A stretch of 64,000 nucleotides of DNA from positions 26,622,658 through 26,686,657 of the forward strand of contig NC_045444.1 of the NCBI RefSeq assembly GCF_002776525.5, given 5' to 3'. This DNA comes from Piliocolobus tephrosceles (Eukaryota > Chordata > Mammalia > Primates > Cercopithecidae). The notes under the pieces were generated by a model that made no database searches, was not told the origin of the DNA, and saw nothing but the letters and a program-made list of their open reading frames with translations. Positions 46,271 through 59,239 of the stretch are shown here, piece by piece. Each line of letters opens with the position of its first letter. Within the stretch, counting starts at the first letter, position 1. The translations under genes were made by a program, and so were the position numbers.

Positions 46271-48749
46271 ACTTTATTGTTACTACCGCTAGGGCTTAGA
46301 AACAGTGGGAAAGCCTATGATCCACCCCCAAAATTACACAAAAAAGAATTACAATGGTAGTTTGGAATCCCATTCATTCCACCATATTCGATATTTTCTG
46401 AACACTTAACTCTATTAACTTCCAGGGTCTTACTCTCTTTTTCAGCATCTCCTCCCACCAGGAACTAAGGGCCCCCAGTTTAGCACTCTCCCTGGAAAAC
46501 TCATGGTATATTGTGGAGACCAGTCCCAATTCAGCCCTATGCCCCATTCCTTTTAGGATAGTAGTATTAATACTTTTTTTAAACTTTAATCTCTCTTTGT
46601 TCTTACCTGTATTATCAACTCTCTTTTTGTTATGTAACAAAAAAGGGCATTGCTGTTCTATTGTTCTACATTTATTTTTAAATGTCATTCTAGTTTCCAC
46701 TATATTAAAAGAAACCAAAATTCCAACAACCGTCTCTATTTCTAAGATGTTTAACTATTAGTTCACAAAAGAAAACATTTATTTCAAATTTCCAATTATT
46801 CATCCCATTTTCATAATTCAGCTTCTCTACTAAATAACATTTTATTGTTTTGGTATCATTATCCCATCAGATATGGGAAACTGTTTTTTTCTGACATCTT
46901 TGTGATTATATGAGCAGCCCTGTTTCACTACAATCATATAAGTTTTATACAGTTGAGGATAGTAAGAAACTTGGAGTATTATTGGTAAACTTGCCTAACA
47001 TAAATCAAAAGTCACAAAGGGAGCACTCATGGACAGTGACAGAGCACTGTGCTTACAGAGTTATGGCACCAATCATTTCTATACTTTAAAGGAAAGAAAT
47101 TGTTACACATACTGATATCTTAAAGCATGTATTTTTTTTAAGCTGATAAAAATAAGAATTACTTTTGCCAGTGATATCCATTTTAAATAATGCTTCTGTA
47201 CTTTAATTCAAAAAAAAAAAAATAAGAGAATTTAAATACATCAAAGTTCTGTCCATGTCCTTTAACTGCATAGTCAGTCCCTGTCCTGAACTCTTAAATG
47301 TTGGTTATAACTTACTGATAGAATTTAGAAATTTTCAAAGGGTTCTCAAAATGAAATGACTTATCATTCATTTTTAACTTTAAAAAAAGCTAGGTTACAC
47401 AACAAGATTTTTTTGAAATGAAGTTAAAAAAACAAGGTATTTTACATAAGATACACAATGGGGACTAGCTAAGAAGGGAGTAAGACCTAAGAGTAGGGAA
47501 CCATATATTGCCAGATTTCAAAACTCATTGCTATGATTAGGGTCTGGCAAACCCTCCATGTTTATTAATTATGTCTTAATGAAGACAACTGCTTTCCTTT
47601 TTATTTCAGGAAAGTGATGCATATTTTCCTCAGAAAGGTTTGCACTATGAACTTCATTTTTTTCTTGTTTTTATAATAACTTAATGTTATCCAAATAGCA
47701 TCAATAGTAATACCTTATTTTTTATGCCATTATACCTTGTACAAAAATTGAAAAAGAAAGTAATTTTCCACATTATATAGAGTAATTGAGGTATATTTAG
47801 AATTAAAGTAGGAATATTAAATATTTAGCATAGCAATTCTAAAATGCAATTGCAAATCTGAAAAAGTAATGAGTCTTTGAAATAAGAGGTTTAAATTAAA
47901 ATTCAATTAGTTCCTGCCACTTAAAGCATGTGGATAATAAACAATTAAGCTATTTTGTCTGTCTAGCTAAGACTATTCAAGACAGTTATTTATTGATCTT
48001 TGCTTTTTTGGGGATTTCGCTTTTGTTGTTTGAAAAATCTCTCTTGTGCTTGGTTTTTAGTTTACACATAAACACACAGAAATTAAACTTGACATGTGGA
48101 CTCCCACTAATGGCTGGCTATTCTATATTCTGGAAACATTTCCACTAGTGATTCCTCCAAAAGTGTACATGTATTGGATATGTCAGACAATGTGGCCTTT
48201 CAACATCCTTATTTACCTAAACCTGCCCCATTTAGTGTTTCTGAGAGGGGCAGCCCTATGTGCAATAGTATAATCCCATTTTTCTCCTCCTTCTTCATAA
48301 TTAGACCAAGAATGAATATGGGATTCCAGTGAAACCAAATCATAGGCTGAGAGAAGTCACTAGGACCTTTTCTATCAATATTCTGAACCGCAAAGTATGG
48401 GGTCCACCTGGTGCACAGCTGCTGTAAAATAGGTAAGGTGAACTGGTAGTATGGGAGGATGTGAGAGAAAAATACTGAAGCCTGTGTATCGAAGTAAAGG
48501 GGCTATGAGAGGCAAGATGAAAGAAGCCATGTCTTCCTTGATTGAGGGATTCTCCGGGCCCCAGGAAGTCCATCTTTACTTCCTGTCCTTAGGTCTGTGA
48601 ACACAGGGGATTATCCGATTCCTCTCAGGAAAGAAATCTTTATTTGAGCTAACTTTGGTAGGTTTCTATACTTGGAAGCCAAAATGCCATGACTAAACCC
48701 CCATATTATTTAACATGCTATTTTAAGATTCAGAAAAATTGTTTTCTAA

Positions 48750-49390
48750 AGATTTTGAACAAAGCAAACATTGAAGCGGCGTCCTTGTCTTGGCTAAATA
48801 CCTGGGGTTCAGAGTCTCACACCAAGGGAATTGAGGACGCAGACATACAAGAAGTGGGTTTAGGAATGGAGGTTTAGTAGGCAAAGAAAGAGAAAGGAGA
48901 ATAGTTCTCTCTCCTGTGAGAAAGAGGGGTACTCCAATGGGCCTTCTGGCCCACAGCAGAGTGCACAGCATTTTATAGACAGGCTTGAGTAGGCAGTATC
49001 TGATTTACATAGGGTCCAAAGATTGGTTGGACCAGGTGTGACGTTTGTGTAGTTCAAGAGGAAGCTGGCCACCCCACCCTAATCTTATTATGAAAATTGG
49101 ATCTTTGCCTGGTCAGGGCCATGCTGTCTACTCCTGACTGCACATGTGGTTGGCAGAAAAAAGAAAGGAAGGAAGGGAGGGAGGGAGGGAGGAGAGAGAG
49201 AGAGAGAGAGAAAGAAAGATGGTGTCACCATTTTGAACATGCCTAGTGCCAAGTAGCCTTTCCTGTTGGCACAGTTGCCAGCATTCACCCATACAAGCTT
49301 ACAGCTTGCTTGTCTATGTCTGCAGCTTGATTTTACAGGCTGCTCATTGTTAGAAAAGAAAATGATTTGGGGTTGCTTTTCATTAAAGGG
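48750..49390 (-). repeat. Possible LTR-type repeat, reverse orientation
   Basis: Blocks such as gcattttatagacaggcttg, ccattttgaacatgcctagt and gcagcttgattttacaggct are familiar from a medium-reiterated LTR. The family name is not certain. A purine run lies inside it (49155-49219). Confidence 0.45.
49155..49219 (+). repeat. Uninterrupted purine tract, 65 nt
   Basis: GAAA, GGAA, GGGA and GA steps only. Confidence 0.95.
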
Positions 49391-50959
49391 AAAACCTTAC
49401 CAAGGGCTTCCTCACCCTCACTATCTGCCTAAATAATTTCTTTTTCACTCCTATGTATCATTCTACTTTAGAGAATATTTCATATTAAAATTTTAACTCT
49501 AAATTAAGGACTCATTTTGTAATCTTCACAAGTAAACCTCATAACCCTATTTTGGCACTGAGTCAAAATGCTATTTATGAAGAAATACTATTTTGGCCTA
49601 AACTGAAAATATCTTAAATCTTTTCTGTAGTCACTAGAGAAAATATAAGGAAGAAGAACATTAATAATGAGCAATAATTTAGAAAAATTATTTTTATCTC
49701 TTTTAAATTCAATATATTATTCAAACCACAGATTTTCAAATGTCATTCCCTAATCAAGCTAGCTGAACTCTGGTGAATACAAATGCAGGCCATCCTTATC
49801 CCCACTTCACCCCAACACTGCCTCTCATTCACCTTTTTATGATGAAAGCAAATTAGCCTTTTAGGCCTTTCTTTCAACTTGCCTTTCATTTTCCATAACC
49901 TGAGAGCCAGGAGTTAACTGACACTGTAAAAGTAGAGCACTAAAAGTGTGGAGAAATAGAAAGATTTGTACATTTTTATTATTGATTTATTTTTTCTTTT
50001 TATCCATGTCACGCAGATATTTCATCAATGTCTAACGTAGTTTGAAACATGGTGGGAAAAATGCTTAACCATCTCCTCTCCCTAGATTGTCATTGTCTGA
50101 GGTGGAGTCTAGGCCCTATCAGCAAGAGAAAGGCTTGTAAAGCTTGATTCGCTTATGATCCATCACTACTTCCCCTTCCTTACTCCACATCCCTATTCTC
50201 TAAGAAAAGAACAACTTGGTTTATGTTCACTTGCTCATTCCTGTCACCCATGGCTACACTTCACTGCAGCTGCCACATCTAACTACCTAAAAGGTAATGA
50301 CACACTGACCTAACATTTTGACTGTGAGGCATCCCTCATTCTTAGGCTGTAATTGAAACTCTATAAACCCACCTCTGTTTTAGGTAATATCTGGACTAAA
50401 TCTTGCAGCATTCTCACCCTTCTTTACACAAGTCTCTGCTTAAAGTGTAGGACAGGCTACCATTTTGTCCGCTGATACAAACCAACCTCCCCTCTTCCTA
50501 CCCCAACCCTTCTGATCTGCACTCTGAAACTTTCACTCCATGCTCAAACTCCGTAATATCATAAGATTACACTTTGAATGTTCCAGAATATTACGCTCAA
50601 ATGGTAAAATCCACTGCTTTCTGAAGGTCTCACAAACTGGTTGTATCACTGACAGCACCCATCCTTGAAGAATCATCTACAATCTTCTGATTCTTGTATG
50701 TCATTATTTTTATTTCAGTAACCAGATTTCTGTCTTTTTGACCACTCTAAACCAGGGAAGTCAGTACCCCATAGATATTGATATGTCTATAGGGTAAGTA
50801 ATCCAAAATTTTATTCTTTGTTTCCTTGGCCTCCTCTGTGCCTATGACCTTTTATTTCCAGTACACTTCAACCACAGATTCCCATGGTGATAAATAGTAT
50901 GCTTTTTGTCTTCACCAGAAATGACGTGTCTTCCCAACCACACACAGAATCTCATTTTT

Positions 50960-52925
50960 CCGCTTGACTGTATGTTTAACTATCAATCTCAGGTACTCCC
51001 ATTGCAACACTTTTGAACTTCATTGGGACTCTGTCCCCATTGACTCTCTCAACTTTCTCACCAACCTTCAACTTTTCTTTCTCATTCTTTCTCCATTGTC
51101 ACAGCCCTATGATTCACTTCACCTCACATCTCTCAACTTCAGAAGGATGGTCTTGCCTCTTTCTGTCTGCAGAAATTAGAGCATACAGAAAGGCAAATCC
51201 TTTGTTTTCTTACAGCCCCAGCTAAAATCTATCTATTTCTAGGTCAATTATTTACTCATCTCTTCTTGTAAGACAGAAGCAAGCATCCTCTCTTTTTGTT
51301 TAGTCCAATGCAGGGCAGAAATATACACCGAGTCCGTCTCTTTCTCTAAGACTGGCTTCAGCAACTACTTCCCCTTTCTTCTGCATCTTCAACTTCTCCT
51401 TTTCTACTAAATATCATATTCAGCATACAAATTTGCTTTATTATCATTCTAAAACCAATAAAAATTTTCTCTTAACCTTAAACCACCCTCCATTTATAGT
51501 CCTTTTTCTCCATGCTGTATTTACATCCAAACTTCACTATAGAACTAACCCTTAAGCACACTTCATGACACAATGATACATTATCCAACCTTACCATTCA
51601 ATTTTTTTTTTTCTTACAGAAGTTACCAATTATTTTTATGTGGTGAAAACAATGGACTTTCCTCGGCCTCCTTTTATGGCCTTTCCACAGCATCAGGCCA
51701 AATTCATCACTTTCTCCTTCCTGGCATTTTTTTTTTTTTTTTCTCTCTCTCAGCACTCTCTTGGTTTTCCTCCTACCTGACTTGTTTTTCCTCAATTACT
51801 TTCTCCACCTCTTCTTTCTATATCAGTTCCAGAATTCTACTAATGGAGTACTTCAGATTCAGTCTTGGAATCTTAGAATTCTCTCATAGACAATCTTGAT
51901 TGTTCCCATGACTTTCACTAATATTACAGTAACCCTCTAATATTCTAGCCTGTCATCCAAATTTCTAACTTATAAATACAGTTGTTTTGTTGACACTTTT
52001 GCTAAGATTCTTTTGTATATCTCAAATGTAACACACCTAGAATTAAATTCCTGCTCTTTCTCTCCAAATTTTCCAAAAGAGAAAAAATCTCTCCATTTTT
52101 CTCCACTTGGGCAAAAAGCGCTTCCTTCTACCCAATGGTTTATTCCAGAAACCAGGCATTTATCCTTCATACCTTCTACTGTATCTTCTACATCCAACTT
52201 ATCACCACATCCTGCCAGTTATATCTTCAATGTATATCTCAAATCTGCATATGTACCTCTTTCTCTGCTCCTCTTTCCTAAACCAAGTAACTGTCATCTG
52301 TTACTTGGAAATTTACACAACATCTCAGTTTCTTAAGCCAGTTTTCTTATCCTAGTCAAAGAGAACACATTAACATGAAAAGTAGATTACATGTTATAAA
52401 CCTTCCTATAGCTGCTGAGAGAAATAGGAATCAAACCTTACATTTCTAACATTACTAACAATGGTGAGCATGAGCTGGTTTCTGCCTCTCTCTCCAGTTT
52501 CACCTAGTGGTATCTTTCCTCACTCCTAACACCTTGGAAATCCAGTGGTGCTCTTCTCACTTTCTATTACCTTGGTCATCTTTCTGTTTCTTAAAAAATC
52601 CAAGCATGTTCTTCCTCTCTGAACTTCATATACATTTTCCCTCAGCCTAGAAGTTAATGTCTGCTATGCTTTTCCAACCTTGGCTTTAGTTTTCAACTTA
52701 GATGTCAGTTCCTGTGAAAGACCTTTTCTACTTTTCCAATATCAGTTAGATCTGCCTGACATAATCTCATGGTATTCTGTATTTTATAACACTAGTTCCT
52801 ATTTTACTTGCATAAAATAGATATACACACATATAAAGTTGTTTAAAATCTATTAAGCAGACTACAACATCCAAGAGGCCATAGATTTGCTTTATTCAGT
52901 ATTATATGCTTAGGACTTAGCCATA
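50960..52925 (+). mobile_element. LINE L2, diverged
   Basis: Strongly pyrimidine-rich on plus. Blocks ctcttggttttcctcctacc (51759-51778), cccatgactttcactaat and ctacatccaacttatcacca occur in L2 order. The open frames here are remnants and run only 70-108 codons. Confidence 0.65.
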
Positions 52926-52944
52926 TGTCTGCACATACTAAGTT

Positions 52945-53062
52945 TTCTCTCTCTCTCTCTTTCTATATATAGATATAGATATCTATATATAGTATAAGTA
53001 TATATAATATATATACTTTCTATATATATATAAATAAATAAATAAAATACATATATATATAA
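52945..53062 (+). repeat. (CT)n followed by AT-rich self-complementary block
   Basis: CT repeats at 52946-52963, then about 95 nt made almost only of A and T (agatatagatatctatatat, then tatataatatatatac, then (AAAT)n). Confidence 0.95.
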
Positions 53063-54832
53063 TGTTTTTCATCTGGCCTTTAACAGACTTTTTATAAATT
53101 TCCTCATATGGGAATAATAAGATATAAGACTCAGACTTGAAGTTAGGCTAAAGGGTGAAAAATACACATAAAGCCATTCTAGCATAGAAAAATATGTTTT
53201 CCAGATTATCCAGCAGAGCTCACTGGAGTTATATTTCAGGTCTAAATTACTAACTAATCATAAATTATTACTTTGTTCAGTTGTTTTCATTGTCCTTTTT
53301 GCATACAGTTCCCTTGGAGAACTTGTAAGGAGTAATGATTAGTTCAGGGTTAGATTTGAATATTCCTTTATCTAGCCAATTTTCATCTTTAATGACATTT
53401 CTTCAATATTCACTTTATTTTACCTATGATATCAGACTATAATAGAACTCAGATGTATTCCTAAAAGGCTTAGACTAGCTCTCAAATCTAGCACAAGTTT
53501 TGCTTCTCTGTTTACTTTATATAAGCAACCTGAATTTTAAGAATATAATACTGTACCCTGTGAGGAGGATGGATTAAAAGTGTTGGGTGACGGAAAGGGA
53601 GATTCCAGTTTGGTAGTTATGCACTAATGTAGAAAGTAGAAATGGAAAAGAGGAGAGAGATTCAAAAAATAATTTGGAGTCTGTGTCAGGACTTCATAAT
53701 TAAAACTGAATAGAGACAAGGATTTCAACTGAGAGCAGCATTCCAACATAATATTAATTTTCACATAATATATTTTAATTAGTGTTCCTTCATATTTTTC
53801 CCAATAAGTCTACCTGTTTTATAAGATCTCAGGGTATCATTCCATTTAATACAAATGATAGAGTTTATGTTTTGACATATTACTTTTCATGACCAAGGGC
53901 AGTGCTATCTTAGGACCCCTTCAGGGATCAGTTTTCAGGATACCAGTAAAAGTTCATGCTCGATATACATGATTCATGTGGACCAGTAAAGTTTGATGTA
54001 ATATATTAGAATTCAAAAGTTGCTCTTTGAGATATATAGAGGTGTGTAACCTAATTTCTGCACTTAAGGAAGCCCTATTGGCTTGTAAGGGCATTGTTCT
54101 GAGTTGAAATAACACAGATGACTGTCTCAGAAGCAACTAAGGTAAGTATCCATGAAGTTGTGGACTGCTGAACAAATCTGGTTCACTGCTATGCTAATTA
54201 CCAGTGAGCTGAACTGTCAATTTCCATTTCAAACTCCTACTAAATGGAGGATAACAGTGTTGAAAAATGAAACTTTAACTACAGCACAGCTTTCTTTTAT
54301 ATTATTCATTGTTTATACTTGTGGACCCATCTCATTTTAATGTTGGAACACACTGTGCAATAATATTGCAGTGGTAATAAAAGCATATGATTCTACAGAT
54401 TAAATCACACTATAGAAAGATCAAGATTTCTTTGTTCAGTGCTCACTGTCCTTGCTGTGAGGGGCAAATGTACTTAGAAAAAAGTAAGGCAACAGTTCTG
54501 TAAAACAATACTGTATGCTGGTTTTATCTAAATTTCTTGGTTTAGTTTTAGGCAGGAATGCAGTATCAAGCTCAAGCTAAGTGTTTAAGACTAAAAAGGC
54601 CAAATGAAGCTGGTGAAGGGAAACAACTGTCCTCACTCCATTGGCAAAACATGCATTTTGATAATTGCAGATGCTTCTAGGCCAGGGTTTCTTGACCAGG
54701 ATGAGCTTCAGGGGTTCCATCAACAACCAGCTGTGTAGGGCTGTGTTGGCAGGTATGCCAGCAATTATGTATTCCTACAGGTGCATTTTTCTGGCAAGAG
54801 GATTAATACTTGAAAAGGTAAATGTCCATGCT

Positions 54833-54915
54833 CTAAAATCATGATTCTTAAACTTTATTGTGCATAATAATCACCAGGGGAGCTTGCTGAAATCTCCAAT
54901 TCCTATAATCACTGT
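54833..54915 (+). mobile_element. MER5-like DNA element, partial
   Basis: tgattcttaaactttattgt then ataatcaccaggggagcttg, the MER5A head. Confidence 0.6.
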
Positions 54916-54919
54916 GGTG

Positions 54920-55090
54920 GGAAATTTGGCAGTATCTAACAACATTAAATATTCATTTACCATTTGATCCAGCAATTCTTGTTTCTAAAATTCATCCTGA
55001 GTTTGCATCTTAATAAATAAGAAACAACACATACACTAAGTTATTTATTGCAACCTTACTAATAATAGCAAAATATTAGAAACATTTTTT
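54920..55090 (+). mobile_element. L1M ORF2 remnant
   Basis: accatttgatccagcaattc and gcaaccttactaataatagc match the GDPAI-type end of L1 ORF2 in decayed form. Confidence 0.6.
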
Positions 55091-55371
55091 AACCAGCCCT
55101 CCCTTCTCTGGCTGTTTATTAATTTCTTTCCAGAAAACTAGACCCTAGTTTCTGAGACTGACACAGGGAATTCTAAAGCACCTGGCCTCCACCTCTAGAA
55201 AAAAATACAAAGCAAGACCATTGAGGATACAGATGCTTTTGAATTTATGAATACTCAGGGATGACTGAGATCGGTAGCTCTGCAGATTGTTAATTGACTG
55301 ACAGGTGGATGCAGTGTCTAGTAACAAGCTCTTGTTAGTCTCATAATCAAAGAATTTAAAATAGTAGGCTA

Positions 55372-55647
55372 GGCTGGGTGCGGTGGCTCATGCCTGTAAT
55401 CCCAGCCCTTTGGGAGGCCGAGGTGGGCAGATCACGAGTCCAGGAGTTCAAGACCAGCCTGGTCAATATGGTGAAACTCCGTCTCTACTAAAAATAGAAA
55501 AATAATTAGCCAGGCATGGCAGCGTGTGCCTCTAGTCCCAGCTACTCAGGAGGCTGAGGCAGAAGAATTACTAGAACCCAGGAGGTGGAGTTGGAGGTTG
55601 CAGTGAGCTAAGGTTGTGCCACTGCACTCCAGGCCTGGGCGACTGAG
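55372..55647 (+). mobile_element. Alu (S-like), lacking its 3' end
   Basis: Starts ggctgggtgcggtggctcat and stops at ctgggcgactgag with no A-tail. The next sequence is the repeat at 55650-56025, so the tail was lost by deletion. Confidence 0.92.
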
Positions 55648-55649
55648 TT

Positions 55650-56025
55650 CTATGATACTCAGTTTATGTGTTAATTTGGCAATGTACTCAAACACTAATC
55701 TAGGTGCTGTTTTGAAGGTATTTCGCGTCTATAGTCAGCTGTCTTTAAGTAAAGACGATTATCTTCAGTACTTTGGTGGGCCTGATTTAATCCATTAAAA
55801 GAATTTAAGAGCAGAACTGTGATTTCCCTGAGGAAGAAGTTCCATCTGTGGATTACTGCATCAGTTCTTGCCTAAGAGTTCCAGCCTCCCCTTCCTGATT
55901 GCCTGCCCTACAGATTTCAATCTAGCCAGATTCCCAAGTGCCTAAGCCACTTTCTTGTAAGAAATCTCTCTATGTTTATTTATCTTACTGGCTCTGTTTC
56001 CCTGTTAGAACTTTGACTAACACAA
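55650..56025 (+). repeat. Ancient interspersed repeat, second copy (family not assigned)
   Basis: Shares the layout of 4091-4470: atttggcaatgtactcaaac, cagcctccccttcctgattg, and the end ggctctgtttccctgttaga followed by actaacaca. Confidence 0.6.
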
Positions 56026-56792
56026 TATCCAAAATTATTTTGGAGACCACTTCTCTGTCAGTTTCTGTCTACTTGATTTGGGTAAAAGTCCAATCTGAGT
56101 CAACCTCAGAACTTGACTGACAGCTTCAAGGAGGAATGTTTTTTTTTTTTTAAACTATTGGACCCAAATGAAATTTGAGCCATTACATTTCCTTTTTGTT
56201 TTTTAAGTTTATTTGGATGAAGTTTTCTAACACAACTAAAAACTACTTATTTTATAAATATACATGGCTGAGGGAAATGGTAACTGGAACACCTACCATC
56301 ACTCCAAGAGAAACAGAAGTCAAACGTTCTACTGTCAATAAATGTATTGAGGCCATTCTAAATAAATTGTATTATCTATCATGAACCTAGTAAGAAGTGT
56401 CTAACATTGGCATTCATTGTAAAATGGAAAATGCTATGATTCGAAATTTCAGTTTGGAATATCTGTCCAGTTCATTATTATTTTTTTTTTTTCTTTAAGA
56501 AAAAACCCTGCCTTCTCCCACAGAATTTCACTCCTGCTGCCCAGCTTCATTGACGTGGCAGAACCTTTCACCCCTGCCTCCTTTTCCTAGCCAATTAGAC
56601 CAATGGTGAATGGCTAGCCCTGCGGCATCTAATACATTAGTTGGACTGAGTCAATCAGCTTATTTGACTTAGGTTTTTAAAATTTTGACACAGAGAGCTG
56701 GAAGTGGTTGATGGTTTGAACAGACACATAAAGTAAGGGCATCGGTCACTGTATCTGAGGCATGTGTAAGTGCAACAGAAAAAGCCTGCCAA

Positions 56793-56796
<4 letters not shown>

Positions 56797-56830
<34 letters not shown>
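56797..56830 (+). repeat. (GA)17 microsatellite
   Basis: Uninterrupted GA repeat. Confidence 0.97.
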
Positions 56831-56837
<7 letters not shown>

Positions 56838-57114
56838 ATGAAGCAAGCATGAAGAAAGAAGTGTTCTCTTTCTCTTTGCTCATATATAACCTTTGAATTG
56901 TCCCAGGGAATGTGTTAAGGCTGCTATTAACCATTATATTAAATAGTGGGTCTACTAACCAGAATTTACAAATGGTAAACAAAGACTGCAAATAATGCTG
57001 TCAATTAAAAAAAAGAGAAATGATTTCAAACCGTAGTGCTAATTGTAGCAAATGAAAATAAACTCCGAGTTAATGCTGCCCTCTACATTACCATGATAAA
57101 TTCTCTTTTCTCCA

Positions 57115-57240
57115 CCTTGGATAGTGAGAGTATTAGATTATAATAGAGACCTAGGGAGATAAAGTGCTTTGCCCAAGATCATGCAGATATGTAATTACAG
57201 GGTTTGGTTTAAAACTCCAGGTCTCTTAATGTATGGAAAT
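57115..57240 (+). mobile_element. MIR-like SINE fragment
   Basis: agtgctttgcccaagatcat, then gggtttggtttaaaactcca, as in the tail of a reversed MIR. Confidence 0.45.
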
Positions 57241-57997
57241 GTACTATACTCAATTTCCTCCCAATATTTTTCTGTTCTGTATAGTATCATGTACTTATAA
57301 AGCCACACTGTCTTATAGTTCTATTTATATTGAATTTTAACTATCATTTAGCAAGTATAAAAAACAAACAAATAAACAAAACCAGTATTCAGACTTCCTG
57401 CCTTTCATTTCCAATTAGAAGGTAAGAGCTCTGGAAAAATGAGTCAGTTGTCTCTATAGCACACAAAACATTTTCTGTATGTAATAAACACAAATGATAG
57501 CAATAACAACACTGCGCTTTTGAGTTTCTACTGAAGTACTGGGACCACTGAAATAACTGTAGGCAGAGCTCTAATGTGCTGAGAGACTGTGAAAGGTTAA
57601 TTGATACATGTGCATTATTCATCAGTTTTCCTACATATGTAAATAAGAATGATAGCACGCCTATGTAAAGTGCTACAAAATTGCTAACTGAAAGTGAGTG
57701 CAACAGACACACAAGTCTTTTATATTTGAGCACACTATAATTCTGCAAGCAATAATGCTCTAAAAAGCCTTAATCTTTAGTTTCCTTCCTTCCCTTCCTT
57801 CTCTCTTCTCATCAATAGATATGATCAACTTTTCAAAGACAGCCTTATTTCAGTTAGAACGTATACTAGTCTGTATACAAATTTGCATAATCATTAATAA
57901 ACAGTAGTTAATGTTAGTGCACTGGATTCAAGAAAATTTTACGAAGACTATGTAAAAACCTTGTCAAAGATGATCTCATTGATCATGAGGTATACTG

Positions 57998-58041
57998 TTA
58001 GGTTGGTGCAAAAGTAATTGTGGTTTTGCCATTAAAAGTAA
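57998..58041 (+). mobile_element. MADE1 (mariner MITE), half element
   Basis: ttaggttggtgcaaaagtaa then ttgtggttttgccatta, the left arm of the 80-bp palindromic MADE1. The right arm is absent. Confidence 0.85.
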
Positions 58042-58347
58042 ATCGTTTTGAATCCAGCATTATATTCTAAGCAATTTGAGAGGAGGGACTACAATCTTTC
58101 TGGAATAATCCTAAAGATATAAATCATGTCCAATTTTTAAAGGACTTGCTCAAAAATCATTGTGTCTAAATTTTTATGCCAACGTGCTCCACTAATACGT
58201 GTCTAGTGTCAAAAGGAAATAGCTTGACAGAAATAGTTTGTTTCAATATAAGCTATATGCTAAACCGAGTTCACCCTTTTGGAATCATGATCAACTCACA
58301 TTCAGGATGTAAAACTCTACTGGAAAGCAAATAGATTGGGCACATAG

Positions 58348-58361
58348 AAATTGATCAAGAA
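58348..58361 (+). repeat. Target-site duplication, left copy (L1 at 58362)
   Basis: aaattgatcaagaa, identical to 58656-58669. Confidence 0.88.
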
Positions 58362-58655
58362 TGCAGCACACCAACATGGCACAAGTATGCACATGTAACA
58401 AACCTGCACGTTGTGCACATGTACCCTAGAACTTAAAGTATAATAATAAAAAATAAAAATAAAAAATAAAATAAAATTGGAATCATCTTAGAAATATGTT
58501 AGACACAAAATGTGACAGTAATTGTTTTCTTTTTATCTTTAACTTTTGTGTTATTTTCTGGTTTGTCAATGATTTCACTGTAAATTTTAGAGTACTTTTT
58601 GCAATTTAAATAATAATTTATACATTCTTAAACAAAAATAATAATGATAAAAAAA
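58362..58655 (+). mobile_element. Very short L1 3' end with probable 3' transduction
   Basis: About 77 bp of L1 3' UTR (tgcagcacaccaacatggca to gaacttaaag) are followed by a first A-rich tail (58438-58477), about 160-175 bp of non-L1 sequence, and a second A-rich tail ending at 58655. The 14-bp sequence aaattgatcaagaa flanks the whole unit at 58348-58361 and 58656-58669. The L1 part is nearly the same as 26697-26780, so it belongs to a similar subfamily. Confidence 0.85.
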
Positions 58656-58669
58656 AAATTGATCAAGAA
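58656..58669 (+). repeat. Target-site duplication, right copy (L1 at 58362)
   Basis: aaattgatcaagaa immediately after the second A tail. Sequences diverge outside (tgcagc after the left copy, gccctt after the right). Confidence 0.88.
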
Positions 58670-59084
58670 GCCCTTAATAGTGGGAGGATATGGAGAGCAG
58701 ACTGTTGGGGATCCTAAGTTTATCCCTCTCTGGCAGGCATTTTCTGTTCATGCCTTGATTTGTTTGCTCATGTGTTGGTGTTTTCTCTGAAATTCTAAGT
58801 TCCACTGTCTGGTATTCCTAACTTTATGTAGTTAGCAAAATCTTACTGATTTTGCTTCTTAGTAGCTGGTTCTGTTTTTTTCTGCATCCTTATAGTTTTG
58901 GTTCCAGCCTTGTGACCCTGTCTTTAGCTCCTTAATATTATTTTGTTTCAGAATCTGCTTTTCCTGTCTTAAAAGTAAATAATATTCTATTTCTGATTAA
59001 CCTTGACATTATAACTTAAAACAACTCCTTGAACAAATGTGGTAGCATATGCAAAAGTAGTGTAAACTTCAGAGACAGTTATTA

Positions 59085-59190
59085 ATTTATTCTTTCATTC
59101 ATCAAATAATTATTGAGCATCTATTTTGGTAGGCACTGTGCATGTCAGCCTTGGAAAAAGATGGTGCATACAAAAGATACAGTCAGATTG
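59085..59190 (-). mobile_element. L2 3' end, short reverse fragment
   Basis: attcatcaaataattattga then gcatctattttggtaggcac, the reverse of the L2 3' terminus. Confidence 0.55.
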
Positions 59191-59239
59191 ACCTGTGTTT
59201 TAATTTCAACTCTGTCTCTATTTCATTCTGAGGAAGTTA

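Noticed and set aside
51573..52355. Cluster of open frames of 75-108 codons
   Set aside because: Pyrimidine-rich L2 remnant; few stops arise from base composition.
58438..58655. Two independent A-rich insertions side by side
   Set aside because: A single 14-bp duplication encloses both tails, so one insertion with a transduced flank is the simpler reading.
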